Source of the DNA: Varroa destructor
Taxonomy: Eukaryota; Arthropoda; Arachnida; Mesostigmata; Varroidae
Direction: 5' to 3'
DNA: 64,000 nucleotides
Assembly (NCBI RefSeq): GCF_002443255.2
Contig: NW_019211458.1
Coordinates: forward strand, 38,608,014-38,672,013
Within the stretch, counting starts at the first letter, position 1, and each line of letters begins with the position of its first letter. Of the stretch, positions 1 through 12,400 are shown piece by piece. The position numbers were made by a program, and so were the translations under genes. The notes beneath the pieces are model-generated. The model did not search any database and was not told the DNA's origin. It saw only the letters and a list, made by a program, of their open reading frames with translations.

Positions 1-501
1 TGCTGGTGCTGTTGCTTATGTTGTGCCGTGCTACAGGGCTCGAGGTAAGGCCGTAGCCGCCTATTTGTCTGACCGTAGGCTCTCCCTACTACTGCCGCTG
101 CTGCTGTGGCCGTTACATACTTGCTTGTTCGCTTTCTATTACGGAAGCCAACAGTGCAGCCGATGCCATCTTTGAAGCTACTATTGCTGCTGCGAACAAT
201 GTCACTCTCACTAAAAAGCTGCTGTTGTTGCTGATGAAGCTAGCGCTGATGGTGCTGGCAGCCTGTGCGCTCAGCACAGCACTCACGTTCAGGTGTCACG
301 ACGACAACGATGGCCACTGTGGCCACGGCCGGGCCTAACGCTTTTTGGAAAAGCAGACAACTGAGCGCACGCGTGCACTGACGCTGGCTGGCGAATCGCT
401 TACACACTGTATGTACTTACTTCGTTGGTTGAACGCAGGATATGCAAAGGCACAGAGAGCAAGCAACGCAATAGCAGAACAGGTAAAAAAGCTGCGGGTA
501 G

Positions 502-520
502 TGCTGCTGCTGCTGCTGCT
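502..520. repeat. (CTG)n microsatellite
   Basis: Six consecutive CTG/TGC triplets in the triplet-rich first kilobase. No coding context can be supported. Confidence 0.8.
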
Positions 521-3500
521 TATTGTTGTCTGTCTACAGAAAACAGCAACTGCGTAGACTGCAGTCTTTCAGAGAAACAAAGCGGACGCACGCGCGCGCA
601 CCCCACTTAGGTTGAGGTTAGCTCTACTAGTAGCAGCTGATTTAAAGAAGTGTTTAACCAACGCAGACCGAACGTAAAATTCGGAACGGTAACGGTAGCT
701 GGCAAGCAATCGCTCCACTGGTCCATCCATCCATCCCCAGGCCCAGAAGCGTTCGAGAATAATTTCATACGTCATCAGAACCGCTGCGACCGCCGCTGCT
801 TTGGCTATCGCCGCTATGGTGCCATAGCAGCACTCAACTGCCGTCGCAGTGGTATTCTGCAGCGGTGCCCGTCGTCATGGTGACGACGGCAACGGGCAGA
901 TTCGTAAGCACCTTTGTTGCCGTGGCACACCTTCAGTGACTGTATTGAAAACACAAAAAACACATCTGTGGGCATATTAAGGAAGAACGCTTTAAGATAG
1001 CTTCTGCAGAGCATATTACTTGGAGTAGTGATGCTACAGTCGCTACTGTTAGCGTTTTAACGGCAATTATCGTTGCTTCCGTTAAGCTGTTGCAGCAACC
1101 TGCCATCGTAGTCTCGTACTGATTGCGTCGGTCGCTATTCTTTTAATGGACTCTTGCATATATTGAAGTAAAAAGAGAAAAGCCGAACAAGGGCTTGAAG
1201 TGTACCCGTTGTTTGTTATTATTAATCATTCGGTTAATTTATTGTCGTTGACACCGGCTGGACATAACGACACACTAACGACGGGAAGTGTAGAAGATAA
1301 CCTCAATAGAAACGGCGAAACAAAGGAGCAAGGCAAATCAGATAGGTGATAAACTCCAGCTGCTCCAATTGCTCTTTTGTTTGACAGCCGATCTCGGTAC
1401 TTGTGCATGTAATATCATGCATATGGCTTTGGAAGCCGTCGAGTGCACGCGCGCACGCACAGGTATCCGCTGTCCGTATAAGGACTATTTAAGTAGCATA
1501 TCAGCGTATTATCACATCGACGAAACGGAGAAATTCGATTGTTAATCATTATATTAAGTAATGGCAATGACCACGTTAGCGATTATGGTGGCAACAGCAC
1601 CCACGCGCCAACACGTTTTGACCCTTCGTCCGTTGTTGGATATCCTGATTTCGTTATTGTAGATACTGCAAATCGTTGGCCAACAATGAGTAAAGCCTGT
1701 TACAGACTACTTGAAAGGTTCTATACAGCTATTCCATTCCATATTGGCGTGGAATTCTCTATCACTGTATAAAACCCTGGCAGGCGTTGCCAATCCCATA
1801 TCTATTTCTCTTCGCAAGGACTCGCTCGTCCTTAGTAGGTAGATGTAATATGAATAAGGAAGCAGCGCTCATCATATTCAAGACGCGTACGTACTAGTGA
1901 CTCTGGGATCTGGTCAGTGCTTTGTGACAGATGGTTTCAGTATGATCAAATGTCAAGTGTTTCTCCATGTAGCTTCGCTTTAGCAACCGTCGGTGGGTCA
2001 CTTTTCTTTAATCAAAACAGCGAAACCCATGCAGCTGTGCCGGTAAACTGTGACAGCGTCAACGCACTTTGTATCTAAACGCCTGGACAAATCGGCCACT
2101 GCAAAGTGCCAACCAGTTAGTTTTAGTTATATGATGATGACTAGTAACAGAGACGAGACTAGAGTCACTTAATAGTGCAAACATTTTGGGTTCCCTTCCG
2201 CTGTCCTATGAGTGACTCTTAGCTTGTGGTGCCCTTTGGAGTACAGACGTCTTTGTTAACGAGGGAACACACGGCCAACGAGCAGGGAATGATCAACAAG
2301 CAGGTCGAAAATTTTACCACTCAATTGCATGACTACTACGTTCATTCAGGATACCTATTATATCCTGGTTGGAAGTTCTGCTAGTTGTGGTCATCGCTAC
2401 TACTGCTGCCACTGCAGATATTCTCTTTAAAAACAGGTTTGTCTCCTATTTTCTTCGGGAAAAGGGATCTGCTCTTCCGCGACTGGATAGCACTGGAAAT
2501 TTGTAATCTTTTGGTTCATTGTTTGCGTATCCCCCAGACTGCGAAGGTGCTGATTATTTCTGTCACCATTATCACGTTGCTAGTAGTACTTGCATAGGAT
2601 TATGCTGCATTATAGATTACATATCAGACTTCATATGTTTACATTTGGCCGGGTAAAGTTGGTGTCGTGCACTGTCTTCGATTGGAGCATCGGGCTAGGT
2701 TATGTTACCAGACAATCAAAGCAGGCTTTCAAATAATTGAACCTATCATTGTTTTCATTGTGTATCAGCCTCGTTTTTAGTAAAATATGAAGCGGCGAAG
2801 ACACGTTTTTCCTTTAAACTATTATTAATGGCTATTATCAGTACCGCGTAAAAAATCGATGGCAAAGTTACCCCTGTGTCACCAATTAGTACAATTAACT
2901 TGTTTGTTTAGACATGAAAAGTGTCTCCTTTCGGATTGGTTGGACAATAAATTGATTCTATCATTTTTTTTAGCAAATACTTCATGATCAAGGTCAGTCT
3001 CACTGAGCAGTGGGACGTGTCTCGTTTAGCTGGATATCTAAAGTCAAGTCGTGTGTGAATAGGCCAGATAGTCATCTTAGCAACGGCGCCTTACTGGGCC
3101 GTTCGACCAGCCAAAAGTCAATTCAAGCTGCTAGGCACCGCGATCTCGCAGTCAGTTTTCGTATATATCACAGCGACGGTAATAACTCGCATCGTCCTCC
3201 TTCGTTGAACAACTTTTTTATTGAAATATCGGAGTTCTGCAGCCCTGATGCGGCAACACTGTATCACGATGATTATACTGGTCAGCTGGCTGGATGGCTG
3301 ATTCCTCAGAGCTGCTATCACCTAAAGATTAAGGTTTCGAATCTTACGTCCGGCACACCCTTTAGACATTCTAGCAGAAGCCATTTAACCTCTTCTATCC
3401 GTACGTACAGATAATACAGCGCCTTGCCGAGAACCAGTTTCTTCTTAAACTTGTTTTTTACGGATACAACTGCGGTTATTATTGCAAGGATCACTGGTTG

Positions 3501-5923
3501 GGTGCTGATCGCGTATCCTGGTCGTACCGGTCCGGTATAGGTCGTAATCGAGGCTTTTCAAAGATTTTCGCAAGTTCGTTGTAAATTACTGCAGTCTGAG
3601 CAAAAAACAACGAATTATATTTTTTTTTTGAAAGAGTAATCCCTGCTCATTTTTGTTTCAGGGGACACTCGTTAATTACAATTGTCCACTGACAGCGTCT
3701 ATATTGATTGCTATCGAACGACGCTCCAAGACATTGGAAAATTATTTTCCTTAATAAAATAGGTGGGCCCTGCATAAAAGAGCAATTCAAGTGTCAGTTT
3801 CAACTGTTTGCCGCATACGACTATGTGTTATGAATTATATTATGTCATTTTTATAACTGTATATCTATAAAGTGTCTGAAATGAGAAAACAGATGTGTGT
3901 TTGTATCCCAGGACCTATAGGAAGACCTATACAGGGCAGAGTTTCGTTCCTGTTTTCAGCCTAAGCAGCTCGCCGTGTCGATTCGATTAAGCTTGGGTGT
4001 AACAAATTCACTAAACTGAAATCTATGAAGATCCAAGGTCAAGCACAGACAATTTATGTGAAGAAGAACACGGCCTGATTATTTTCTTAAACTATAATTC
4101 AGTAAGTTGTTGCTATGTGATTTTCAATTGATTTTGACTTTCAATTGACGCTCTTTACAACCAAAGCAAGTCTTCACAAATACGAATAAATTAGACTTGT
4201 TACATAAGGTGGCATCTTTTACATTAGACCTCAAATGAAGTCACTTCTATGCACTTAAAAAATAGTCATTTTTACGACAACAACTTCCTTTGTTGTCGGT
4301 AGCAGGATTTTCGGAATCTATCGTTCGCTGACAGATTGTCTGACAAGTCTCTTTTAATTAGGCGGTCCAGTATAGGACAAAGTACTAAACAAATGCGTCA
4401 TGGCAACAAGAACGTTATGGGCATTACGCCAATATTGATTTCGTTTCATTGTATCATTGTCGAGTGTCTAGCTCAATAATGAACAAAACAAAATTAACAA
4501 TAGACATGTCATGATTCACGAAGTTATGTTTATTCGGCAATGCCGGCTTTACGGGACACACAGCGTGCCGACAAGAACTTTTTTTTTCTTTTCTAGTTTC
4601 TAGTTTCCTCAACAGGTTCTAAAGTTAGTAACCATCTGATAGGCATCTACAAGATCAAATAAATATTAGATGTAGTCTAGCAATGACTTCTAATTTATAC
4701 TATATACCAAGTGCTTGTAAGCCGCAGTTTTTTTGGAAGTGTCGTTTTTTCGTGTATGAAGATTGTATATACGATCTTCGTCAGCCTATGTATGAACAAC
4801 GTCGACATGGATCAATTTCTACAGTTGTTGACGGACTTCTAGGCAAAGGCCGAGTGCACCACGTTCTCATTCGATGCGCGTGTTTAAATTAGAGTATAGT
4901 TTTGCATTTGCATCGCGCTGTAACATGAAAATCTGCCTGAATAGGTGCGCGCTCATTGACGCCGGATGGTCGCATTGCCTTTTAGGAGCAGCGCGCCTGT
5001 CCCCATGATGGCAACGAAACTAATAGCCGCTGACTCTCGGAGTGGCCTGGGTATGAGCGTATGTGTGAGATACATTTTTCGCGTGCCTGACTTTCGAAAG
5101 GACTCAAAGTCAAGGATTTGCTGAATAAATAGGAAACGCATTTTTACTGATCACCGGGTAATCTCACTTCTGGCCGGTTGTATCGACGTTAAAGATGAAA
5201 AACATTCTTTCGTTTGCTGGAGCTTGAGTATTAATATATTGTTGAACAGCTGTGATGTTTGGATACAGTATGTTGGGCTATTGTTGCCGTTTCGTTCGAG
5301 CCATACGATTCTACCTGAAGCTTGACTACAAGCTTGACTGCTAAATTTGCCACACCGACCTTTGGCGACATAAGGGTGCTGCAAGAAAACCCGTCACACT
5401 TGTTTTGCGTTGATTTTTTCGCGAGAAATTTATAACTAAAATATATAGGCTTATTTAATTATTACGTTTCTGCATGAACTTGCTTTAAGCGGCTTAAGAC
5501 AATACCTGGAAGATCGAAACAATTTGATCTTTTATTTAGGTTGATAATACGGCTTCTTCTAGGTATTGTCTGTATGACTTTTTAGGTCGTACAGCCTGCA
5601 CCTATCCTATTTTGAGTTTGGCGAAACACAAATGAAAAAAGAGTGTTAGATATACTGCTCCTTTCATCCAATAGCCTAATGTTCAGTATGTGAACTCAAC
5701 ATAGAATTTTATGATCCGCACGAAACTATGACATATAATAAGTCGATAAAAGTAAAAGATCTTCCCAACAGTATATGAGGCCTAGCAGACGAAAAATCAG
5801 ACGGGCTGAGGAATAGGCGCAAGGTGTCATTTGCAGTGGTTTGGATTATCAAGGTACATCCTTTTTACTTACGATTGAAAAAAGTATGTGAAATATAGCC
5901 ACGTTAGCCATTCGCTGTTTGCT

Positions 5924-5942
5924 TATATATATATATATATAT
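5924..5942. repeat. (TA)n microsatellite
   Basis: About nine TA units. They end roughly 20 bases upstream of the acceptor of the first visible cic exon, next to its pyrimidine-rich tract. Confidence 0.85.
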
Positions 5943-5965
5943 AATTTTGTTGTTCTCTTTTATAG

Positions 5966-6219
5966 TTGGATAGTGAGGAGCGGCGTGATATGGTCGTCTG
6001 CAACGTGTTCTCAGCGGCCGCGTGTCCTGTATTATCTGACCACTCGCCATCACCCATTCATCTTGGTGCCATCGGTACGCCGGTCTGTGTACGCCTGGCA
6101 CCTGATCAGCCTTTCTATGTTGAGGGCGTGCTACAAGCGGTGCGAGCAAAGCCTACGCAATATGCTGTACGGGTCGACACAGACCTCATCCAAATTTACG
6201 GCCAGGGCTTACAGCCAGG
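5966..6219 (+). CDS. cic: cic exon a: N-terminal long-isoform module, first half
   Basis: The exon opens right after a pyrimidine-rich tract and AG at 5964-5965, and ends at a GTAAGT donor. It is read in phase 0 and leaves 2 nt. It carries [16 protein letters not shown] and a KPTQYAVRV stretch, which align with the 'VGTAVCT...[20 protein letters not shown]' part of vertebrate CIC-L in spacing and content. An ATG at 5990 is in frame, but the strong acceptor argues for an internal exon. The rest of this domain should lie in an upstream exon. Confidence 0.88.
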
Positions 6220-9200
6220 GTAAGTAATTATGCCTTCATCAAAGCGTCAATTTACCGCGATTTTTTTTCACACTGCTTTACGTATCTGTAGACGAATACG
6301 TTCTGAATTATGCCATTTGTTCTGCATTGTTCTTCTCGTATGAATCTAATTTATGCTGGTGCTGATGCTGCTTATTCTTCTTCAGGAGTGTGACTACGAC
6401 GGACGAGGGTGGCGGATGCTTCTGCATCGTGTGGGTTTCACGAGCCGTCCTACGACTTCGGCAGCCCCCCTGGTGGGAGGATAGCGCCGCGCCCGCGCCC
6501 GTTTCAGTGATCATTTCGCCGACGCCGAAAACACCTGACCCGCTTACCCCATGCACCCCGCGGACGCCGTTGACGCCGCAGGCGATGCACCAGCTAGTTG
6601 GTGGCGGGGGCAGATCGACCCCCCGTTCGGGTTCACACAGTCCGGCCGGACTACTCGATGATAGCACACCGCCCGTTCGATCGCCGAAAGTAGCAATGCT
6701 TCAGCATCAACCCCATGGTGGGGGGGGGCCAGTGATACCTCCGGTAAGCAACGGCAACAGAAAAAAAAAATAGAAAAGCGCAATGCGATGTTAAATGACT
6801 ACTATGTTTCGGTATGACTAGACGCTTTATTTCGCTTCCTAACTTAGCTGACCAATTCAGCATCGTTCCACTTACACAATCTGGTAGAATTTGTTTGAAG
6901 TTTATCTATCTCCAAATAGATAGCAGTAGGCAAACAGAAGAGGCGCATTTCTCGCATTCAAGGACAGCTAACGAAGAAAAACCCCCAGAGGTGATACGCA
7001 ATTCTTTCCCCGTATCCACCACTGGGTTGGTCATTTCAGAAGAAGAGACTAATTATATACGACCAAGGTGTAATAGTTGCTTAAGGTTTAAAAAGGACAA
7101 GGAAAACTGTTGCATGTAGTTGATCGAACATGGACTCGATTACGCGAGCATCAAATAAAGTAAAAGAATTCCCTGCTAAAATAGTGAGATAAGGTTAAGG
7201 TTCGATTTGTAGGCTATTTTACATGGGCGCTTCTCATATTTAGTGCTCGCCTCTAACTTATAAAATTAGATAAAATCGATCCATATATTCTTAGGTGCAA
7301 TACGCTCGACCGACGAGTAAGGTTTTGTGCTTAAGCTTCCTTACCTTAATTTAAGCTTCCTTAACGCAACGCGCGATTCCATTCAACATTCTACTAGTTA
7401 CCGGAGCGACAAAATCAAATCTGGGAGCGTTTCCTTGAGCTGAAAATGGTTACTATCTGGTATCGCCTGGCAATTACTGATAGTTCGCAGTACTATACTT
7501 TGCCTGTGTCAGACTACTCGAACGAGCAGGCAGCTCTGTAGCAGGCAGCCAATTATTTCTATTCGAGACTTTTGGTTCGGCTTAATTTGCGCATTAAAAA
7601 TATCACTATGGTGTCATTTCCTTTTAATTATTTCTATGAGCTCATTGTATCTCGACTGTCGATCATTTTCGGCTAACTAGTTTTGCCATCTGTTCATTAG
7701 TGGTTCCAAACAAGCCAGACGTTGTGTATGGGCACCCAATCTCCACCGCCAAGTGCTCGAAGTGGTCATACTTCATCCGACGGGGGTTCACCAATGAACA
7801 CTACCCCAGGGGCAATAGCAGGTTCGGGAGAGAGTGACGACATGGTGGCCGTAGATCTCAGTAAACCGACAACGACGGCCAACAGCAGCATCCCATCAGG
7901 AGGCGCCGGCTCTGCACTCATATCTGTGCCCAGTCCTTTGTTAACACCCGGCGGGATGACCCCGAGCTCAGGGGTCGCCGGTCCTCCTGGACCCCTTGCG
8001 GGTTCCTCGCCAAATCATAATAACAACAACAGTCTCCTGTATAAACTGCCGCCTCAAGGCAGTCTTCTTCAGCAGCCGCCGCCGCCGCCACCGTCAGCGG
8101 CATCCTTCCCAATGGCCGCGCAGAGCCTTCTTCCGTCTACGCAGCCAGAGGTGAGTAGCCATATTCAGGATAATGTCACAAGTTTCGCATGAACGAATAG
8201 ATTATTGAATAGATAGAAAAGGTCACGTGTAGCTAGGTATACTGAAAACTATTACGGTTATGTTGCGGCTATTGATATCATGTGCGCTATGACGATGTGT
8301 CAACAGACCCCCTGCTCGTGGACTGTCTCCTAGACTTCTTAATCCCTACTCACCATAGTCTGAACGTTCTATAGGTTTGAGGAAATATTGTAAATAATAG
8401 CGTTCATTGGCTATCGACATCCGGTGTCTCGGTTACGATCCCCGTTTGCATCAATTCTAGTAATTTCTGTTCGATAATTGATTGGCGTTGGTCATTTGCG
8501 GCAGCCGTTACGACCGAAGAGGCGTATTGTGTTGGTTGACGTTACGCTATTAATAGAACTTTATAGTAGTAAAGGTAATTCTTGCCGCATAGAGATCATG
8601 TTCTGTGGTGATTATTTGCGGTGTCAATAGGAGACGCTTGGTGTCGCCACTGGCTCGCTCATGTGCGCTGTAGTAGTTTAACGATTAACTACTCGAACAG
8701 ATAAATTCTATCGTTTTACCGATAGAAAAACCATCACGCACTTCGTTCTTCTAATCGTGACGCAAAGCGTTTATACCGAAATAGTCACTCGCTTGATTTT
8801 CTTCAATGTACCACAGAGACTAGTCCTATCAAGTGTTTTGATAATAACAATGTCTTGTACGAGCTGTTCGACCTTTGTATTCTCCTTACATAGACTATTT
8901 TAACTTCATCATCATAGGCATACTTAAATTCATTCACACAAACCCGAAATCGACAGCGAGGGTAGACGCACTCTTGAACGATGTATCGCGGATAGTGAGG
9001 TTATATAAAATGGGGACTGTATCGGCCAGCCGTTTTCTTCTCGTTCGAAGACGTTTCTTTTTCTTCTTCGACCCAATTGTAACGAGTGATCTTTTCGAAC
9101 CTCTGTTGAGTGATGAAGAAGCTAAGTAATCGGTTCGCTTTTCGAATATATCCAAAAGTTAGACTTTCAAGAGTAAACTGATCTCTAGATGAAGGTCACT

Positions 9201-9358
9201 GCATTGAGTTCTTTTATGTGATGACCCTGATGGCTACAAGGGCCATGTTTAGGTGGACGCTATGGGCTACAACATCTTGAGAAAATATAAAAAGATATTG
9301 TCAGAGCTAATTTAGCATAGACGTTTGAAGAACTGAGTATGACTCAGGTTAGTACGAA

Positions 9359-9423
<65 letters not shown>

Positions 9424-12400
9424 GTCAAATTAGAGTGTACCAATTTATTTTGACGATCGTTTCATTGCTGTCAGTTTTTGATATAAGTTTTAACCGCTCT
9501 ATTTGCATTACTACGGAAGCCAAATGCTGGCCAGGCCCATAAAAATGTCGTACGCTATATGCTCAAGATGCGTTATCGGAAGAAGTGGCCCAAAGATGAT
9601 TCCGTCGCCTGCGTTCTGGAAATTTCTCCAGTAAAAATGCTCTTAATAGTGTTCAGCCGATGCACAAAAGGGAAGTCAGTCAAGTTACTGTGAAAGTTGA
9701 TCAGAAACGATCCAAAGTAGCTGTGACATTGCCTAGAGGCTGAACATCCACCGCCGAATGATTCTGAATCATTTGAAAAGGCTAGGTCAACATAATAATT
9801 TCGGTATTTGGATGCCACACAAATAATGCAAAGGGATTTATTCGGTTTCGACTCATCTTTAAAGACGCTAAGTGTTTCAAATTTTACACGGTTGGCAGGC
9901 CCCCAGCACGAAACGAACCGTCTGCCTATGTCCAGATTTGAGCCTAGACCAAAAACGTGTCTGTAGGATAAGCAGGAACATACGTTACTTACTAAGCTGT
10001 TAGAGGGAGCTTTTTCTGAAGAGGCTGGTGGTTTTCAAGGTGACTAGAAACGTGGACCACATGCGACAATCACGAAAAAGAACATGGTCAGTACGACGAG
10101 ACGCTCTGTCTGTGACAAAGCCCAATGGACGCCCAAGTGGATGATACTATTCATCTGGTGGGATTGGAAGAAAATCGTGCATTATGCAGCAAAACTATTT
10201 GTACGAACCTCTACTGTCAACGGTTAACAATATTACAACAAATCAGTGAAAAAATATTGATCGTAAGTAGTGAACAGAAATGGCGCCATTTTATACCATG
10301 GCAATGCTACACTGCAGATATCTTTAGGAAACTTTTTAGGTATCTTCAGGCATATACCTTGGCGAAAATTGGGGGAAAAGTTCGGTGGCAAATTGTCATA
10401 CATCCGCCGTAGAGCCTGAAGATTACATTCTCAAACCACTTTTTTTCGGTTACCCTATTAGTAAGGTTACTTTTTCATGCAGCAGAGGGACACAAAAATA
10501 AAAACTTGGCGCAATTTCTCGCTCAGAAGCTACAGAAGTTTTTCATAGTGTATATTACCAGCAAAAAATCGCACAGAACCATCGATTATAATAGCGCATA
10601 GTTAGCTTAGCATACTATTTTATATATTAAGATATATGAACAATAACGCTCTAATTATAGAAGGAAAAACTGCATACTGTTAATACATATGCATCATGCA
10701 CCAGATATACGGACAGCGCGGATTTTTAGCTACGGCCAGTATATGATATATGACTTTGTCTTGCCGTCGCTGGCGGCACCCTATTATCGCCCACTATTTA
10801 ACCCAGAAGTGGAGAATCGTGAGTTATTAGCGCTGCTTCCTACGTGTAGTGTTGCGTTCGTCGTCGTCGTGGTCATCGTTACTGCCGATGCGTCTGTTAT
10901 GGCAGATTTATGGCAGATTATTTTAATGGTAATCTGTTCATCGACAAAGGATAGAGGGCTCGGTCGGTTCATGGACCTAGTATCTCTTTTATGGTACGTG
11001 GACATACGTAGGTGCGACGCAATAGCAATTGCGGAAATAGTAGCAACGGACAGTACGGCAACAATAACGGACTCGGTGACAGCGAAGGTATTGGCGCGCA
11101 TTTGACGATTCGTTGTCCTATTTGTTGCTTGGTAGACCGCCCTATGACACTTCAAGCTACGTTGCCGCTCCTTGCCTTACCTTGAAGCCTCCTGTAGCCG
11201 TTGCAGTAGTCCTTCATCAACACAGACAGAAACGGACCATACGCATAACAGAAACAACAGCATGCACAAACTGAACACATAAGGCGCAATTGGGAAGATG
11301 GATCTAACGCAGAGAAATTTTGGCCATAGCTGTTGTACTACTAGTAAGCTGGTCATATGAATCATAGAGCATGAATGCGACGTGGAGAGGTAAACAAAAT
11401 TCAAAGCTTAACACTTTCTACTGGAATACTGGACAGCTCTATAGGTCAGTGTCATCAGCCGGGTGTTTCATGCTCATATTCTTATTCCTCGCTAGCCACC
11501 CATTTTTTGGGCTTTATAGGTGTGCAGCTTCCGAGTTACTTGCAAGCTGATTAGATGTGGGCACTAACGAATAATATGGCTGTTAGAAGCCTGGCATCGC
11601 TAGTGATGTTGCCGTATTAAAATAACAATGCCATTACAAAGAATGGCACTATGTCTAACTTTAAATGTCAATGTGGTATTGAAGCCGTTCAAATGATGTG
11701 ACCATACAAACACACGTCGTTCGTCTGACGGGCGAGCGAGAAATGTATCTGATCCGTTTAGACTGATGATTCTGTGTTTTTAATTCTGAAGTTGTCGGAC
11801 GTACGTCCTCTTGTCAAGAACAGACAGGTCCAGCTCGCGTTAGATCTACTATCATGCCATCATTTTTTTAGGGGAGGAAACTGTACTGGATTGTACTTAA
11901 TATGTATCGTCGTTATTGTTGCTCTCTGTATACGGTTATCATATTCCACTGCAGACGGCAACATCATGTAAACTCGTCTAGCGATATGAAGTTCGCAGTC
12001 TGGGCGGGCAATCATACAGTTGTAGACGAATGCAAACCAGCTGAACTCAAATAGGGAGATGACAAATATCTATCTGCCAATCAGCCGTTAAATCAGCAGA
12101 TGCCGAGGCGTTCGTCCAAGGTCAGGCCCGATAGATGCGTCTGACGCTAGATATGAACGTATTGTTTAAGCACTGCATTCATAACTAAATCGTTGAGAGT
12201 TGTTGTTTCAGACCTGACAGCGACACTGAGCAGCATAAGATGGTATTTACTCGCTAAGCACTTCCCTGCGAGAGAGTAATTCGCATCCTTCTTCTGTCTC
12301 AGTTGATTCTGCGACGGAGTCCTTCAGGACGAAGCTAAATGTGAGAAGGGACTAAGTATTGAGGGCCTTTGTGGTTGATTACCAAGGAGTAGCAAGCGTG

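Larger units (their letters stand above)
1..5965. other. Upstream stretch, no defensible exon
   Basis: No reading frame here resembles a known protein and none has a convincing exon structure. The first ~900 bases are richer in G+C and in CTG/CAG-type triplets than the AT-rich remainder, as in 5' UTR or promoter sequence of arthropod genes. The missing 5' exon(s) of capicua must lie here or beyond the window, because the first cic exon seen begins at a splice acceptor in phase 0. Donor-like sites occur at 45 and 481, but nothing upstream of them resembles the N-terminus of a Cic long isoform. A (TA)n tract lies at 5924-5942, just before the cic acceptor. Confidence 0.5.

Noticed and set aside
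345..557. Open frame in the first kilobase ending near a CAG/GTAAAA donor, considered as a 5' cic exon
   Set aside because: Its residues do not resemble the start of the Cic-L N-terminal module, and the CTG run explains its composition.
3010..3414. 134-codon open frame on the plus strand upstream of cic
   Set aside because: No recognisable protein, no splice-site or start support, and antisense frames overlap it; likely chance.
6814..7119. 101-codon frame in cic intron 2
   Set aside because: It cannot be joined to the flanking exons, which already fit in phase 0, and shows no Cic similarity.
9339..9542. Open frame with long Tyr-Ile repeats
   Set aside because: It is a translation of the (AT)30 microsatellite.
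10689..11155. Overlapping 138- and 123-codon frames on opposite strands
   Set aside because: Triplet-rich (GTC/GCA) DNA opens both strands; no homology or splice context.
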